NCBI RefSeq assembly: GCF_002914585.1
Contig: NZ_PDDM01000005.1
Span: 62,001 to 126,000, forward strand
Origin: Pseudanabaena sp. BC1403
Lineage (GTDB): Bacteria; Cyanobacteriota; Cyanobacteriia; Pseudanabaenales; Pseudanabaenaceae
Length of the DNA stretch: 64,000 nt
Reading direction: 5' to 3'
The translations under genes were made by a program, and so were the position numbers. Positions 1 to 8,958 of this stretch are shown piece by piece. Numbering within the stretch: the stretch's first letter is position 1; each line of letters begins with the position of its first letter. The notes beneath the pieces are model-generated. The model ran no database searches. It saw only the letters and a list, made by a program, of their open reading frames with translations, and was not told the DNA's origin.

Positions 1-2363
1 GACTGTTGCATATCTAGAGCCATTGACGCGATCGCTTCAGCGTGATCTTGCCGTGGCACAGGCAATCCACCCACTGCCATATAAGAGTCACCTATCGTTT
101 TGATTTTTTCTAAGCCATAGCGATCAACTAAGCGATCGAATTCTGAAAATATCTCATTGAGCATATTTACTAGTTCATTAGCTGATACCGAAGATGCGAA
201 TTCTGTAAAGCTGACGATATCGCCAAACAGAACTGTTACTTCCTCAAACGTATCTGCAACAATCTTGCCATTTTCGGCATTAAGTCTGGATATTGATTTT
301 GGCAATATCGTAGAAGTTCTGTTGTTAGGAATATTAGGAGGAATATTGATAGGAGTATAGATTGGAGAAGACTTTAATCGTTCGGCGATCGCCTTTGGTA
401 AAACATTGAGCAGTAGACGTTCCGATCTCATTTTCTCAACTCGCAAATCGTCCTCAGTACGTCGGCGTTCTTGGGCTTCCATCCCTAAAGACAGTAATTC
501 TGATAAAGAGCTAGCAAAGCTAATTTCCTCTAGCAACCACAAGCGCTCTATGTCAACTTGTTCAAACATCAAAAAACCTGTGAGTTCACCACCGATATCA
601 AATGATGATGTCAATAGAGATACAACACCAAGAGGATTGAGATAGTCTGTCCGAAGCTCTATTAATATTTCTTCATCCTGTACATCTTCTATATGTAAGC
701 TCTGATTTTCTTGCAGCGCCTTAAAAAAGCTGGGAAATCTGTCTGCCCCTAGAAAATCAGCCTCGGTATGAATATTGCTACTTTGTATATAGAGATCGAG
801 GCAATGCAAGTTTGTTTTAGTATTGTCAAATAGCCAGACACTCACACGTTCGACATCCAGCGTTTGGCTAGCTGTTTCGGTAATATTCTGCACTGCTGTA
901 ATAAAGTCGCCCAAGTTGAGAGCTTTATTTTTAGTGAGATCAATCAAGATTTTTTGTTGTCTGCGAAGTTGCTGTTCACGACGTTGCAGCATAAAATTAT
1001 TTCGTTGAAGTGATAGCTGACTCTCTGCTAGTTCGCTAGTTCTTTGTTGTACTCGTGACTCTAACTCCATATTCGCTTTTTCGAGGCGATTAAATGATTC
1101 CGTAAGCATTTCCGCCATACGATTAAATGACTCAGATAAAACTTTGACTTCGCTTGTGCCTTTTACCAATACCCTAGAGTCCAGATCTCCATTAGCGATC
1201 GCTTGAGATGCACCACTTAATTTGATCAATGGAGCCGTGATATAACGCGCAGTTACCACTCCCAGTAAGATCGCAAAAACTAGCGCCCCCAGACTAAATA
1301 AAATCGTAAATTGGTTGCGACTATTAATTTGTTCCATAAAGCTAGATTCAGGCAACACCACCACAATTAGCAAATCTAGTCCATCACGATCGCGCCAAGT
1401 CCGTACTTGAATAAATTGCTTGCTACCCTCAAAATTAGACTCTAAGTGTTCTTTTCCTTGGAGTGAATTAAAATTACCAAATTCATTAATTAGATAGCGT
1501 CCAGTAGCTCGTGACAGTTGGTCACTACTATTAAGAATATTGAGACGTTGGGGTCTTCCATTCACAATTGCAAAAGTACGCTCACTACTAGAAGTTCCAA
1601 CGATTAATCCTGATCGCTCAATGATAAAAACACGCCCTGATGGTTCTGATTTTAGCTCACGCAGGAAGGAATTCAATTGTGTGAGAATGAAGTCAACACC
1701 CAATACACCAATTACTTTTCGATCGCGATCGAAAAGTGGATAACTATGAGAAATGGACAAAACTTCAGGGCGATCAACCCATTGATAAATTCGCGTCCAA
1801 GTTGGCTTACCTGCTTTTATTGCATCAGCATACCAAGCTTCTTGCCGAACATCTTCCTCAGTCTCGATAACTTCTAGCAATTGTTGGCGATTACCTTCGC
1901 TATCGGTTGAGAAACTTGCTGTCTTGGTAATTCCTCGCGCTAAAGTTGTCTCATTAATTACGATTTGCCCATTGTCTCTACGCTCAACACCGATAAATTC
2001 TTGGTTGTCAAAGGCAAAATTAATGTAACCAACTTCATGCAAATTTATTTGTGTCCAAAAGAGATGTCCTGTTCTATCAAAATCTTTTAAATTTAGCAAT
2101 CCTAATTTTACGGCATCGATATTCGTCTGATTAATTTGAGGCGGCACTCGAAAGTAATTATCAAGTTTTGCACTAATGCGATCGCTAACTTCTCCACTGA
2201 ATCGGGTTGCTAATTCACCGAGTGCTTGTTGTCCATTACGAAAAGAAAATATCCCAACTACACCAACCGTTAAACAAATCTGCAATACAAAAGGTACGAC
2301 TAAAATAGCCATTAACGGAATATTTTTAAATAACTTGGGTGTATGTGAGATTCTTAACATCAT
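1..2363 (-). CDS. Class III adenylate cyclase with extracellular Cache-type sensor, HAMP and GAF (3' end beyond window)
   Basis: Reading from an ATG at 2363, the frame stays open to base 1, so the gene is cut by the window edge after about 787 codons. Order of parts: a membrane segment near residues 16-40, a large Cache-like sensor region to about 345, a second membrane segment near 350-372, a HAMP linker, a coiled coil, a GAF-like region (about 470-630), then a class III cyclase domain from about 695. The cyclase start shows VTVLFGDIVSFTEF and KIKTIGDSYMAVGG. The lysine in KIKT is the residue associated with ATP rather than GTP use. It probably makes cAMP in response to a periplasmic ligand. 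It is a close paralogue of the gene at 4478-6034 and of the decayed copy at 2394-2850. The second base-selective residue lies outside the window. Confidence 0.9.
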   Translation of the reverse strand, partial: MMLRISHTPKLFKNIPLMAILVVPFVLQICLTVGVVGIFSFRNGQQALGELATRFSGEVSDRISAKLDNYFRVPPQINQTNIDAVKLGLLNLKDFDRTGHLFWTQINLHEVGYINFAFDNQEFIGVERRDNGQIVINETTLARGITKTASFSTDSEGNRQQLLEVIETEEDVRQEAWYADAIKAGKPTWTRIYQWVDRPEVLSISHSYPLFDRDRKVIGVLGVDFILTQLNSFLRELKSEPSGRVFIIERSGLIVGTSSSERTFAIVNGRPQRLNILNSSDQLSRATGRYLINEFGNFNSLQGKEHLESNFEGSKQFIQVRTWRDRDGLDLLIVVVLPESSFMEQINSRNQFTILFSLGALVFAILLGVVTARYITAPLIKLSGASQAIANGDLDSRVLVKGTSEVKVLSESFNRMAEMLTESFNRLEKANMELESRVQQRTSELAESQLSLQRNNFMLQRREQQLRRQQKILIDLTKNKALNLGDFITAVQNITETASQTLDVERVSVWLFDNTKTNLHCLDLYIQSSNIHTEADFLGADRFPSFFKALQENQSLHIEDVQDEEILIELRTDYLNPLGVVSLLTSSFDIGGELTGFLMFEQVDIERLWLLEEISFASSLSELLSLGMEAQERRRTEDDLRVEKMRSERLLLNVLPKAIAERLKSSPIYTPINIPPNIPNNRTSTILPKSISRLNAENGKIVADTFEEVTVLFGDIVSFTEFASSVSANELVNMLNEIFSEFDRLVDRYGLEKIKTIGDSYMAVGGLPVPRQDHAEAIASMALDMQQ

Positions 2364-2393
2364 GTGTAATTAGTTCTGCTAGTTTTTTAAATC

Positions 2394-2850
2394 TCAATTT
2401 GACCTTGGATTCAGATAAGCGATCTTTTCTCTTTGTTTAAATTTTGGAATTGAAGTTTGTATTTCTAGAGCCATTTTTGCGATCGCTTCGGCATGATCTT
2501 TAACTAAAGCAATTTTCGCTCAAACGAACTACAAGAAATTGTGTAAAAGTATGGCAAAGCAATACTTTTACACAATTTCTTGGTTCGGGATTGGGAGAAA
2601 AGCGCTTTAGGTAAAGGCAGACCACCAAATGCCATATAAGAATCACCAATAGTTTTAATTTTTTCTAGGTCAGATAATTCGACAAGCCGATCAAATTCCG
2701 AAAAAATATCGTTCAGTTAGTTTACCAAATCACTTGCATAAATGGCTGTTACATATTCAGTAAAATTACCTATGTCCGTAAATAAAACTGTAACTTTGTC
2801 AAAGGCAGCAGCAACAATTACTCCATTTGCAACATTAGGAAAGATTCAAG
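2394..2850 (-). pseudogene. Decayed adenylate cyclase catalytic domain
   Basis: The minus strand encodes recognisable cyclase pieces: a segment with VTVLFTDIGNFTEY, then LNDIFSEFDRLVE, KIKTIGDSYMAFGGLPLP, and after an interruption HAEAIAKMALEIQTS. An in-frame TAA sits directly before LNDIFSEF, where the intact paralogues have an ordinary codon. A 105-bp palindromic element (2505-2609) splits the coding region. The domain ends early at a TGA (2394-2396), before the IGIHTG part seen in the intact gene. There is no GAF or sensor region upstream. It is a dead third copy lying between two live cyclase genes. Confidence 0.8.
2505..2609. repeat. 105-bp palindromic insertion inside the cyclase pseudogene
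   Basis: The ends are TAAAGC and GCTTTA. The centre is a near-perfect hairpin with 21-bp arms (2532-2552 and 2562-2582) around a 9-base loop. Reading across its two ends restores a continuous cyclase frame, so it looks like a small non-autonomous insertion. Confidence 0.7.
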
Positions 2851-2871
2851 TATCTCGCAGGTCTTGAAATT

Positions 2872-2974
2872 ATACCAAAGCACAAAGTGGCATAGCCATT
2901 TTGTGCTTTTAAAACCCTTACAGGGTTTGGTTTTCAATTCACAAAAGCGTGACAACACTTCTGTGAATTGGTAT
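2872..2974. repeat. 103-bp MITE-like repeat, copy A
   Basis: Bounded by ATACCAA and TTGGTAT. The internal order is a hairpin around GGCATAGCC, then AAAACCCTTACAGGGTTTG, then a hairpin built on AATTCACA. It has the same length and architecture as the copies at 27019-27121 and 27123-27225. It lies between the cyclase pseudogene and the end of purT. Confidence 0.8.
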
Positions 2975-3052
2975 TATTGTGATTCGTGGATAAGGGAATA
3001 TGACAATTTTTTAGATACTCCCTTCCCACCAAAGAAATAGACATCAAAAACC

Positions 3053-3095
3053 AAGAATTAGCGTTGCGGCGCTTCGCGCCGCAACGCTAATTCTT
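3053..3095. repeat. Palindrome overlapping the purT stop codon
   Basis: Perfect 20-bp arms around a TTC loop, with centre GGCGC-TTC-GCGCC. The right arm contains the TAG stop and last codons of purT. Farther out, ACTCCCTTCCCA (3018-3029) is matched in inverted orientation at 3099-3110, so the inverted homology extends into the coding region. It could act as a transcription terminator for purT. Confidence 0.75.
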
Positions 3096-4268
3096 CGCTG
3101 GGAAGGGAGTAATTGTGACTTTGGACGCAGCTTCTGTCGCCTTTCGACGGGATTCTATAGCATCTTTCCCTTTTGCCAAAGCGACACCCATACGTCGGTA
3201 GGGACGAGAATCTGGCTTGCCAAATAAACGGATTTCGGTGTTAGGAATCGCAAGGGCTTCTTCTACACCTGTAAAATAAATACTGTCGCTGGTTTCGCTA
3301 GCAAGAATGACAGCACTGGCAGACGGACTTAGCAATTCAATTGTGGGAATCGGCAAGCCTAAAATTGCGCGTAAATGGAGTTCAAATTCGTTTAGGTTTT
3401 GGGAGATGAGGGTAACCATTCCCGTATCATGAGGACGGGGGGAAAGTTCAGAGAAAATTACTTCATCTTTGGTGATGAAAAATTCTACGCCGAAAAGCCC
3501 TGCGCCGCCGAGTTTATCGGTGACTTTGCGAGCAATATCCTCTGCATCTTTTACTTGGGCAGCAGTTAAACCGACGGGCTGCCATGATTCTTGGTAGTCT
3601 CCTCGTTCCTGACGGTGTCCGATCGCTTCGCAAAATAGAGTCTCTCCCTGCCATTGACGGATCGTCAACAGGGTAATTTCGACTTCAAAATTGATAAACT
3701 CTTCGATGATGATTTTGGCAGTATCACCCCTTGCGCCAGCGATCGCATAATCCCAAGCTTTTTCTAGTTCATCGGCATTTTGCACAACGGATTGCCCCTT
3801 ACCAGAGGAGGACATGACGGGTTTAATCACGTTGGGAAACCCAATTTCGGCGGCAACGGTTTTCAGTTCATCAAGGCTGGTGGCGTAGGCATATTTGGCA
3901 GTACGTAAGCCCAGTTCATTACTTGCTAAATCCCGAATGCGATCGCGGTTCATAGTGAAGTTGGTAGCGGCGGCAGTGGGAATGACGGTGTATCCTTGAG
4001 CCTCCAGTTCGAGCAGTTTCTCGGTACGGATTGCTTCCACTTCTGGCACGATCAGATCAGGCTGGTATTTTTTGACTACGGATTCCAAGGCATCACCATC
4101 CAACATCGAAATGACTTCTCGATAATCTGCTACTTGCATCGCAGGTGCATGGTCATAGCGATCGACTGCAATCACCGTATTACCGAGTCTTTGGGCGGCA
4201 ATTGCAACCTCCTTACCTAGTTCACCAGAACCAAGAAGCATGATTTTTTTTGGTAATGCGATCGCCAT
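3087..4268 (-). CDS. purT: Formate-dependent phosphoribosylglycinamide formyltransferase (PurT)
   Basis: PurT makes formyl-GAR from GAR, formate and ATP in purine synthesis, as the folate-independent alternative to PurN. The 393-residue protein has the ATP-grasp layout: an N-terminal nucleotide fold with [10 protein letters not shown], a central ATP-binding region with [12 protein letters not shown], and a C-terminal half with GVEFF and [13 protein letters not shown], the family metal/ATP site. Length is normal. A GTG three codons upstream could also start translation. I prefer the ATG at 4268 because GAGGT lies seven bases before it. The gene is flanked by palindromes and has no close operon partner; the downstream side abuts the decayed cyclase region. 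Confidence 0.96.
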   Translation of the reverse strand: MAIALPKKIMLLGSGELGKEVAIAAQRLGNTVIAVDRYDHAPAMQVADYREVISMLDGDALESVVKKYQPDLIVPEVEAIRTEKLLELEAQGYTVIPTAAATNFTMNRDRIRDLASNELGLRTAKYAYATSLDELKTVAAEIGFPNVIKPVMSSSGKGQSVVQNADELEKAWDYAIAGARGDTAKIIIEEFINFEVEITLLTIRQWQGETLFCEAIGHRQERGDYQESWQPVGLTAAQVKDAEDIARKVTDKLGGAGLFGVEFFITKDEVIFSELSPRPHDTGMVTLISQNLNEFELHLRAILGLPIPTIELLSPSASAVILASETSDSIYFTGVEEALAIPNTEIRLFGKPDSRPYRRMGVALAKGKDAIESRRKATEAASKVTITPFPAKN

Positions 4269-4405
4269 TGAATTCACCTCGTTATTGCAAAAACAGCCAT
4301 ATCATAACGTTTTTAGCTGTACATTCTGTCATGTAATGCTAGGTAATGTGTATTTACAACGCTTTGCGCTTTCAGTCTTTTGAAAATATTAAGTCTATTC
4401 TTCGT

Positions 4406-4452
4406 TAATGCCAAATCACAAAATGGCGTAGCCATTTTGTGATTTGGCATTA
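4406..4452. repeat. Palindrome with 21-bp arms and CGTAG loop
   Basis: Arms 4406-4426 and 4432-4452 are perfectly complementary, with outer end TAATGCCAAATC. The core resembles the left hairpin of the 103-bp MITE (GGCGTAGCC), so it may be a solo part of that element. It lies just downstream of the intact cyclase gene and may end its transcript. Confidence 0.75.
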
Positions 4453-4477
4453 CATGTTTTCGGGGGTTGGCATTTAT

Positions 4478-6034
4478 TTATATTCGCCCTTTAAGTAAAT
4501 ATGTGATCATTTCTCCTTTACCTTTGATATTAATCGCGCTTCTCTGCTCAAGGTAATATTTTTCTTTTAAAAGCTGATAGGTTGCTTCAGTCACTTGCGT
4601 ACAGCCTGCAAGACCGTAAGATTCCATTCGACTGGCAACATTAACCGTATCTCCCCATAGATCGTAAATAAATTTCTTTGTGCCAATTACGCCTGCGATC
4701 GCTTGTCCAGTATGAATACCAATTCTTAACGAAAAATTAGTGCCATCAGTCCGCTTAAATTTTTGAATCGCTGTTTGCATGTGTAAAGCCATTTCTGCGA
4801 TCGCGACAGCATGATCTTTGCTGGGCACTGGCAGTCCGCCCACAACCATATAAGAATCACCAATGGTTTTAATCTTTTCTAAGTCATACTGCTCAACAAG
4901 ATGATCGAACTCTGAAAAAATATCATTCAGCACATTGACTAATTCGCTAGCAGAAATGGAAGCTGCATATTCAGTAAAGTTCACAATGTCGGCAAACAGG
5001 ACTGTAACTTCTTCAAAGGAATCAGCAACAATTGTACCACTGGTTTTTAAATGGAGCTTTGTTTTTGATTGCACATTTTTCAATCGCTCAGCAATCTCCT
5101 GCGGTAAAACATTGAGTAAGAGGCGTTCTGACTTCTTCTGTTCAACTCGTAAACTTTCTTCTGCGCGGCGACGTTCTTGGGCTTCCATTCCTAAAGCTAG
5201 TAAATCAGCTAGAGAACTAGCAAAACTGATTTCTTCTTCTATCCATAGATGCTCAATGTCTGTATGCTCAAGCAAAAGTATACCAATGATTTCGCCGCCT
5301 ACTTCAAATCTAGATATTAGAACTGAAACAATATTAAGGGGGAGACAATATGGGTGAACTAATTCCTGAAAAATCGCATCATCTTGAACATCTTCGACTG
5401 CGATAATGCGATTCTCTAATAAAGCCTTAAAAAAACTAGGATATGCTGCTGCTGTTAGAAACTCAGCTTCGGTATGTAAATGTAAGCTTTTTTGATAGAG
5501 ATCGAGACAGTGCAATAAAGTTTTATTTTTATCGAAGAGCCAAATACTCGCCCGTTCGACATTTAACGCATAGCTGCCAGTTCTGGTAACATTTTGCACC
5601 GCGACAATAAAGTCGCCTTGGTTGATTGCTTTATCTTTGGTCAAATCAAACAAAACATTTTGCTGTTTGCGTAGCTGCTGTTCACGCCGAGACAAAATGA
5701 AATTTGATCTTTGCAACGATGCTTTTGATGCATCTAACTCGTAGCTTGTTTCTTGAACAAGAGACTCTAATTCCTGATTTGATTTTTTTAAGCGTTGTAA
5801 AGACACAATGCTTGATCGCACCAAGATAATCGCAATAGCTATGATGCTGATCACGCTGCCCAGAGTCACAAGCAATATTGGGTTATGAATATTGTCAATA
5901 TTTAATATCCCTAAATATTGTGATTTGGGATCTGATTGACTATCAAAGCTAATATTGAGTAGATTTCCGAGCCAAAATGCGATCGCCATAATTTTCAAGC
6001 CAAGTTTTGCCGCTAAAGTAGCCATTAGCGGCAT
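4478..6034 (-). CDS. Membrane-bound adenylate cyclase with GAF domain
   Basis: A 518-residue protein with two hydrophobic stretches (about 7-30 and 55-78), a coiled coil (about 78-125), a GAF-like region (about 130-285) and a complete class III cyclase domain (about 335-510). VTVLFADIVNFTEY carries the first metal aspartate, and KIKTIGDSYMVVGG supplies both an adenine-type lysine and a second aspartate. YDLWGDTVNVASRM has the aspartate typical of adenylate rather than guanylate cyclases, plus the transition-state asparagine and arginine. It should therefore convert ATP to cAMP. Compared with the neighbour at 1-2363 it lacks the Cache and HAMP regions, yet both share an N-terminal PLMA motif and the GAF-to-cyclase part. 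A sensor-loss deletion is likely. Confidence 0.93.
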   Translation of the reverse strand: MPLMATLAAKLGLKIMAIAFWLGNLLNISFDSQSDPKSQYLGILNIDNIHNPILLVTLGSVISIIAIAIILVRSSIVSLQRLKKSNQELESLVQETSYELDASKASLQRSNFILSRREQQLRKQQNVLFDLTKDKAINQGDFIVAVQNVTRTGSYALNVERASIWLFDKNKTLLHCLDLYQKSLHLHTEAEFLTAAAYPSFFKALLENRIIAVEDVQDDAIFQELVHPYCLPLNIVSVLISRFEVGGEIIGILLLEHTDIEHLWIEEEISFASSLADLLALGMEAQERRRAEESLRVEQKKSERLLLNVLPQEIAERLKNVQSKTKLHLKTSGTIVADSFEEVTVLFADIVNFTEYAASISASELVNVLNDIFSEFDHLVEQYDLEKIKTIGDSYMVVGGLPVPSKDHAVAIAEMALHMQTAIQKFKRTDGTNFSLRIGIHTGQAIAGVIGTKKFIYDLWGDTVNVASRMESYGLAGCTQVTEATYQLLKEKYYLEQRSAINIKGKGEMITYLLKGRI

Positions 6035-6175
6035 ATTGTTGAATACATTAGCAAGAAGGCTAGTAGTCAGAGGTTTGGGGCAATGAAATATAAAGCTGAT
6101 TTATCGTTTATGCTAGCCCGATCTCTGATAGCGGTCAATTCGCACAATTGCTGACTTAATGTGTCGCTTTGAGAT

Positions 6176-6234
6176 CGAAGCAAACCCATATTCATGAAAA
6201 AGTGGCACTTTTTCATGAATATGGGTTTGCTTCG
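6176..6234. repeat. Palindrome with 29-bp arms
   Basis: Left arm 6176-6204 and right arm 6206-6234 are exact reverse complements around one central G. The arms are AT-rich and lack the GCGC core of the other palindromes. It lies upstream of the cyclase gene. An apparent 64-codon minus-strand frame here is only the palindrome read through. Confidence 0.8.
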
Positions 6235-6304
6235 TTTATCCACAATTTGCGATAGAAACAAAATATTTCGGACTGCCTTTTACTGAATTCTAAGTGCTTT
6301 TTGA

Positions 6305-6532
6305 CTAGCTATTTATTACATCGATCACAAAACCATAGCCACTTACTGTTTGACCAGCGCGAATTTTGCAACCTTTGCGTAATTCCATCTGACCATCAAC
6401 CTCAACATCTCCATCAATAATCATCAACTTTGCTGCACCACCAGTATCTGCCACACCACAAACTTTTAATAAGTTACACAAAGTTATGTATTCACCCGTC
6501 AGTTCAAATTTTTCATGAATTATTTCTTGCAT
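6305..6532 (-). CDS. S4-domain RNA-binding protein, YbcJ family
   Basis: A 75-residue protein made almost entirely of one S4 RNA-binding module. Seen in it are LCNLLKVCGVADTGGAAK, then DGDVEVDGQMELRKG and CKIRAGQTVSGYG, the loop pattern of YbcJ/RlbA-like proteins thought to bind structured RNA. The open frame extends 19 codons farther upstream to an ATG at 6589. That extension overlaps a MITE-like repeat and has no family resemblance, so I start at 6532. It stands alone between cyclase and prfC. Confidence 0.82.
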   Translation of the reverse strand: MQEIIHEKFELTGEYITLCNLLKVCGVADTGGAAKLMIIDGDVEVDGQMELRKGCKIRAGQTVSGYGFVIDVINS

Positions 6533-6591
6533 TATTTCTTGCCAAAGATGTTTGTGATGTGTAGGGCTTTGCGCCGTCCATCCTAACATTT

Positions 6592-6748
6592 ATACCAATT
6601 CTCAAAGGTGTAACTATAGCAATGTAAGGTTTGCTTAGGACATAAAACCCAAAAGATGAGTGGCAGCGCGAAGCGCTGCCACTCATCTTTTGGGTTTTGA
6701 ATTACAAACTCAAACCTAATAAGGGTTTTAAAAACACAAAAATTCTGG
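6592..6748. repeat. Diverged MITE-like repeat, copy D, carrying a nested palindrome
   Basis: Starts with ATACCAATTC as the inverted end of the 103-bp repeat does. Its other half contains CAAACC, AAGGGTTTTAAAA and ACACAAAA in the order expected for the reverse orientation. A GCGC-core palindrome (6644-6698) sits inside and makes this copy longer than 103 bp. Confidence 0.55.
6644..6698. repeat. Palindrome with 26-bp arms and GAA loop
   Basis: Arms 6644-6669 and 6673-6698 are perfect. The inner part ATGAGTGGCAGCGC-GAA is shared with the palindrome at 60440-60482, but the outer bases differ. Confidence 0.85.
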
Positions 6749-6893
6749 TTCTGGGCTTCCTCAAAATCGATTTTGAATCGATTTTGAATTTCTAGCATCG
6801 TCGGGCTGAAAATCCAAAATCGGTTTCGTAATTAGAATTGCTGGCATAATAGATGTATTACCAATAAATCGCAGAAAGTTAGTTAAAATTTCC

Positions 6894-8513
6894 ATGAGTC
6901 AACTGTGGCAAGAGTTAGAGCGCGAAGTCGAACGGCGACGCACCTTTGCAATCATTTCCCACCCCGATGCGGGGAAAACGACATTAACCGAAAAATTATT
7001 GCTATATGGAGGTGCGATTCATCTTGCGGGGGCAGTCAAAGCTAGAGCCGCCCAACGTCATGCCACCTCTGATTGGATGGAATTAGAAAAACAACGCGGA
7101 ATTTCGATTACTTCGACAGTGTTGCAATTTGACTATATGGGCTACTGCATTAATTTGCTGGATACCCCAGGTCACAAAGATTTTAGTGAAGATACCTATC
7201 GCACTCTTGCTGCTGCTGATAATGCGGTGATGTTGGTTGATGGTGCAAAGGGGTTAGAGCCACAAACCCGCAAATTGTTTGAAGTTTGTCGGTTGCGATC
7301 GCTGCCAATTTTTACGTTCATTAACAAAATGGATCGACCTACCCGCGAACCACTAGAACTATTAGATGAAATCGAAAAAGAATTGGGGATCACTCCCTAT
7401 GTGATGAATTGGGCGATCGGTACGGGTGATCAATTTAAAGGGGTGTACGATCGCGCTAGCAAAACGGTGCATCTATTTAAACGTAGTGCTCATGGTCAGC
7501 GAGAAGCTGAGGTAAATATTTATCCTTTTGATGATCCACAAGCAATTAAATTCATTGGTCAGAATCTCTATAATCAGCTTTTAGAAGATTTGGAGGTTCT
7601 TGATTCTGCTGGGGCTGAATGGAATACTCAGGATTTGCATCGTGGTAAGCTCACACCGATTTTCTTTGGTAGTGCGATGACCAATTTTGGTGTCGAGCTA
7701 TTCTTAAAATCTTTCCTTGAATGCGGCTTGACTCCTACGGTTCATGATAGTTCTAGCGGTGAAGTGTCTCCTACTGATGAGGATTTCTCGGCGTTTGTAT
7801 TCAAGCTGCAAGCGAATATGGATCCTCGACACCGCGATCGCATTGCCTTTGTGCGTGTTTGCTCTGGCAAGTTCGAGAAAGATATGAGTGTTACCCATTT
7901 GCGCAGTGGTAAAAATATTCGTTTGTCCCATGCTCAAAAGTTATTTGGGCAAGATCGCGAGGCGATCGATGTGGCTTATGCTGGCGATGTGATTGGGTTG
8001 AATAATCCAGGCATGTTTGCGATCGGGGACACGATTTATCTCGGTAAAAAACGTCAATATGCGGGGATTCCCTGCTTCTCACCTGAGCTGTTTTGTACTC
8101 TCCGTAATCCTAATCCTTCAAAGTTCAAACAGTTCCGTAAGGGGATTTCTGAACTACAGGAAGAAGGTGCAATTCAAATTATGTATTCTGTTGATGAGGC
8201 TAAGCGTGATCCGATTCTGGCGGCAGTCGGACAATTGCAATTTGAAGTCGCCCAATATCGCCTCCAAAGTGAATATAGTGTGGAAACGATTCTGGAGTCT
8301 ATGCCCTATTCGGTGGCGCGATGGGTTGAGGATGGTTGGGATGCTCTGGAATCTGTTGGCAGATTGTTTAACACAATGGTGGTCAAAGATAGCTGGAATC
8401 GCCCTGTTCTGCTATTTAAGAACCAATGGAATTTAAATCAAGTTGAGGCTGACCATCCTAAGTTAAAGCTAAAGGCGATCGCGCCAATTGCGGAGATAAC
8501 GAAGGTCAGCTAA
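6894..8513 (+). CDS. prfC: Peptide chain release factor 3 (RF3)
   Basis: RF3 is a translational GTPase that recycles RF1/RF2 from the ribosome after termination. The 539-residue protein carries G1 HPDAGKTT (residues 23-30), the switch region with RGISITS, G3 [16 protein letters not shown] (from about 89) and G4 NKMD (about 143). Domains II and III follow, with the RF3-type C-terminal region ([13 protein letters not shown]). Length is standard. The start ATG is the first in frame and has no obvious Shine-Dalgarno, as is common in cyanobacteria. It is transcribed alone; a 445-base spacer separates it from mnmG. Confidence 0.97.
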   Translation: MSQLWQELEREVERRRTFAIISHPDAGKTTLTEKLLLYGGAIHLAGAVKARAAQRHATSDWMELEKQRGISITSTVLQFDYMGYCINLLDTPGHKDFSEDTYRTLAAADNAVMLVDGAKGLEPQTRKLFEVCRLRSLPIFTFINKMDRPTREPLELLDEIEKELGITPYVMNWAIGTGDQFKGVYDRASKTVHLFKRSAHGQREAEVNIYPFDDPQAIKFIGQNLYNQLLEDLEVLDSAGAEWNTQDLHRGKLTPIFFGSAMTNFGVELFLKSFLECGLTPTVHDSSSGEVSPTDEDFSAFVFKLQANMDPRHRDRIAFVRVCSGKFEKDMSVTHLRSGKNIRLSHAQKLFGQDREAIDVAYAGDVIGLNNPGMFAIGDTIYLGKKRQYAGIPCFSPELFCTLRNPNPSKFKQFRKGISELQEEGAIQIMYSVDEAKRDPILAAVGQLQFEVAQYRLQSEYSVETILESMPYSVARWVEDGWDALESVGRLFNTMVVKDSWNRPVLLFKNQWNLNQVEADHPKLKLKAIAPIAEITKVS

Positions 8514-8608
8514 GTTAAGAGCGTCCACAACAAAAATATAATCCAGACAATGGCTTTTGCTATCGTTTGTCTAGGTAGCGATTGTGGTGCTTCCATAACA
8601 GGCTGCAT
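8510..8608 (-). CDS. Possible 32-residue single-helix membrane protein
   Basis: A short minus-strand frame begins at an ATG (8608) and ends at a TAG overlapping the prfC stop by four bases. It reads as a polar start ([13 protein letters not shown]) followed by one hydrophobic helix, [16 protein letters not shown], to the end. The layout resembles the tiny one-helix subunits of photosynthetic or NDH complexes, but I do not recognise the family. There is no clear ribosome-binding site. It may be chance. Confidence 0.25.
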   Translation of the reverse strand: MQPVMEAPQSLPRQTIAKAIVWIIFLLWTLLT

Positions 8609-8697
8609 GGCTTGAGACAATGGTTGAGTTGTCCTAAATCATAATCGCAATTCTATTCTCTTGAGTTGCGATCGCCAGTTCCTTAACAAAAATTGTA

Positions 8698-8869
8698 GTT
8701 GAGCATTTGCGCCAATATTTTTATACTCCCACCATAATCTTGAAACGCAAATGCTCAACCCTTTGCGCTTTCACCGATAAATTATCCCTGCGTTGTGAGT
8801 TTAGGGCAAAGCATTCCCAAATTAAAATCATCTAAAAACTTGTAGATTTCTGTGGGAATGCTATGCCCC
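8698..8869. repeat. Two adjacent inverted-repeat elements in the prfC-mnmG spacer
   Basis: This 445-base spacer (8514-8958) holds two inverted repeats. One has 14-bp arms built on GAGCATTTGCG (8698-8711, 8746-8759). The other is built on GCATTCCCA (8803-8819, 8853-8869). The same two units occur together, in the other order, at 19362-19559. Apart from the possible small ORF at 8510-8608, I see no gene here. Confidence 0.65.
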
Positions 8870-8958
8870 TACGGACGGATCATCATGGGGCGCGAATAAA
8901 TTATGATACTAATGATTTTGGGGTAGAATAAGGCTTTGTTGGTCAGGTCTGTCAGACA

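Noticed and set aside
4935-5357. 140-codon plus-strand frame antisense to the adenylate cyclase
   Set aside because: Shadow of a well-supported gene; a similar antisense frame occurs over the paralogue at 406-645, as expected from shared codon use.
6067-6261. 64-codon minus-strand frame
   Set aside because: It spans the 29-bp-arm palindrome at 6176-6234, has no family resemblance and no ribosome-binding site; it is the palindrome read as codons.
6583-6798. 71-codon minus-strand frame
   Set aside because: Lies within the diverged MITE copy and its nested palindrome.
8017-8436. 139-codon plus-strand frame within prfC
   Set aside because: Alternate frame of a strongly conserved GTPase gene with no independent support.
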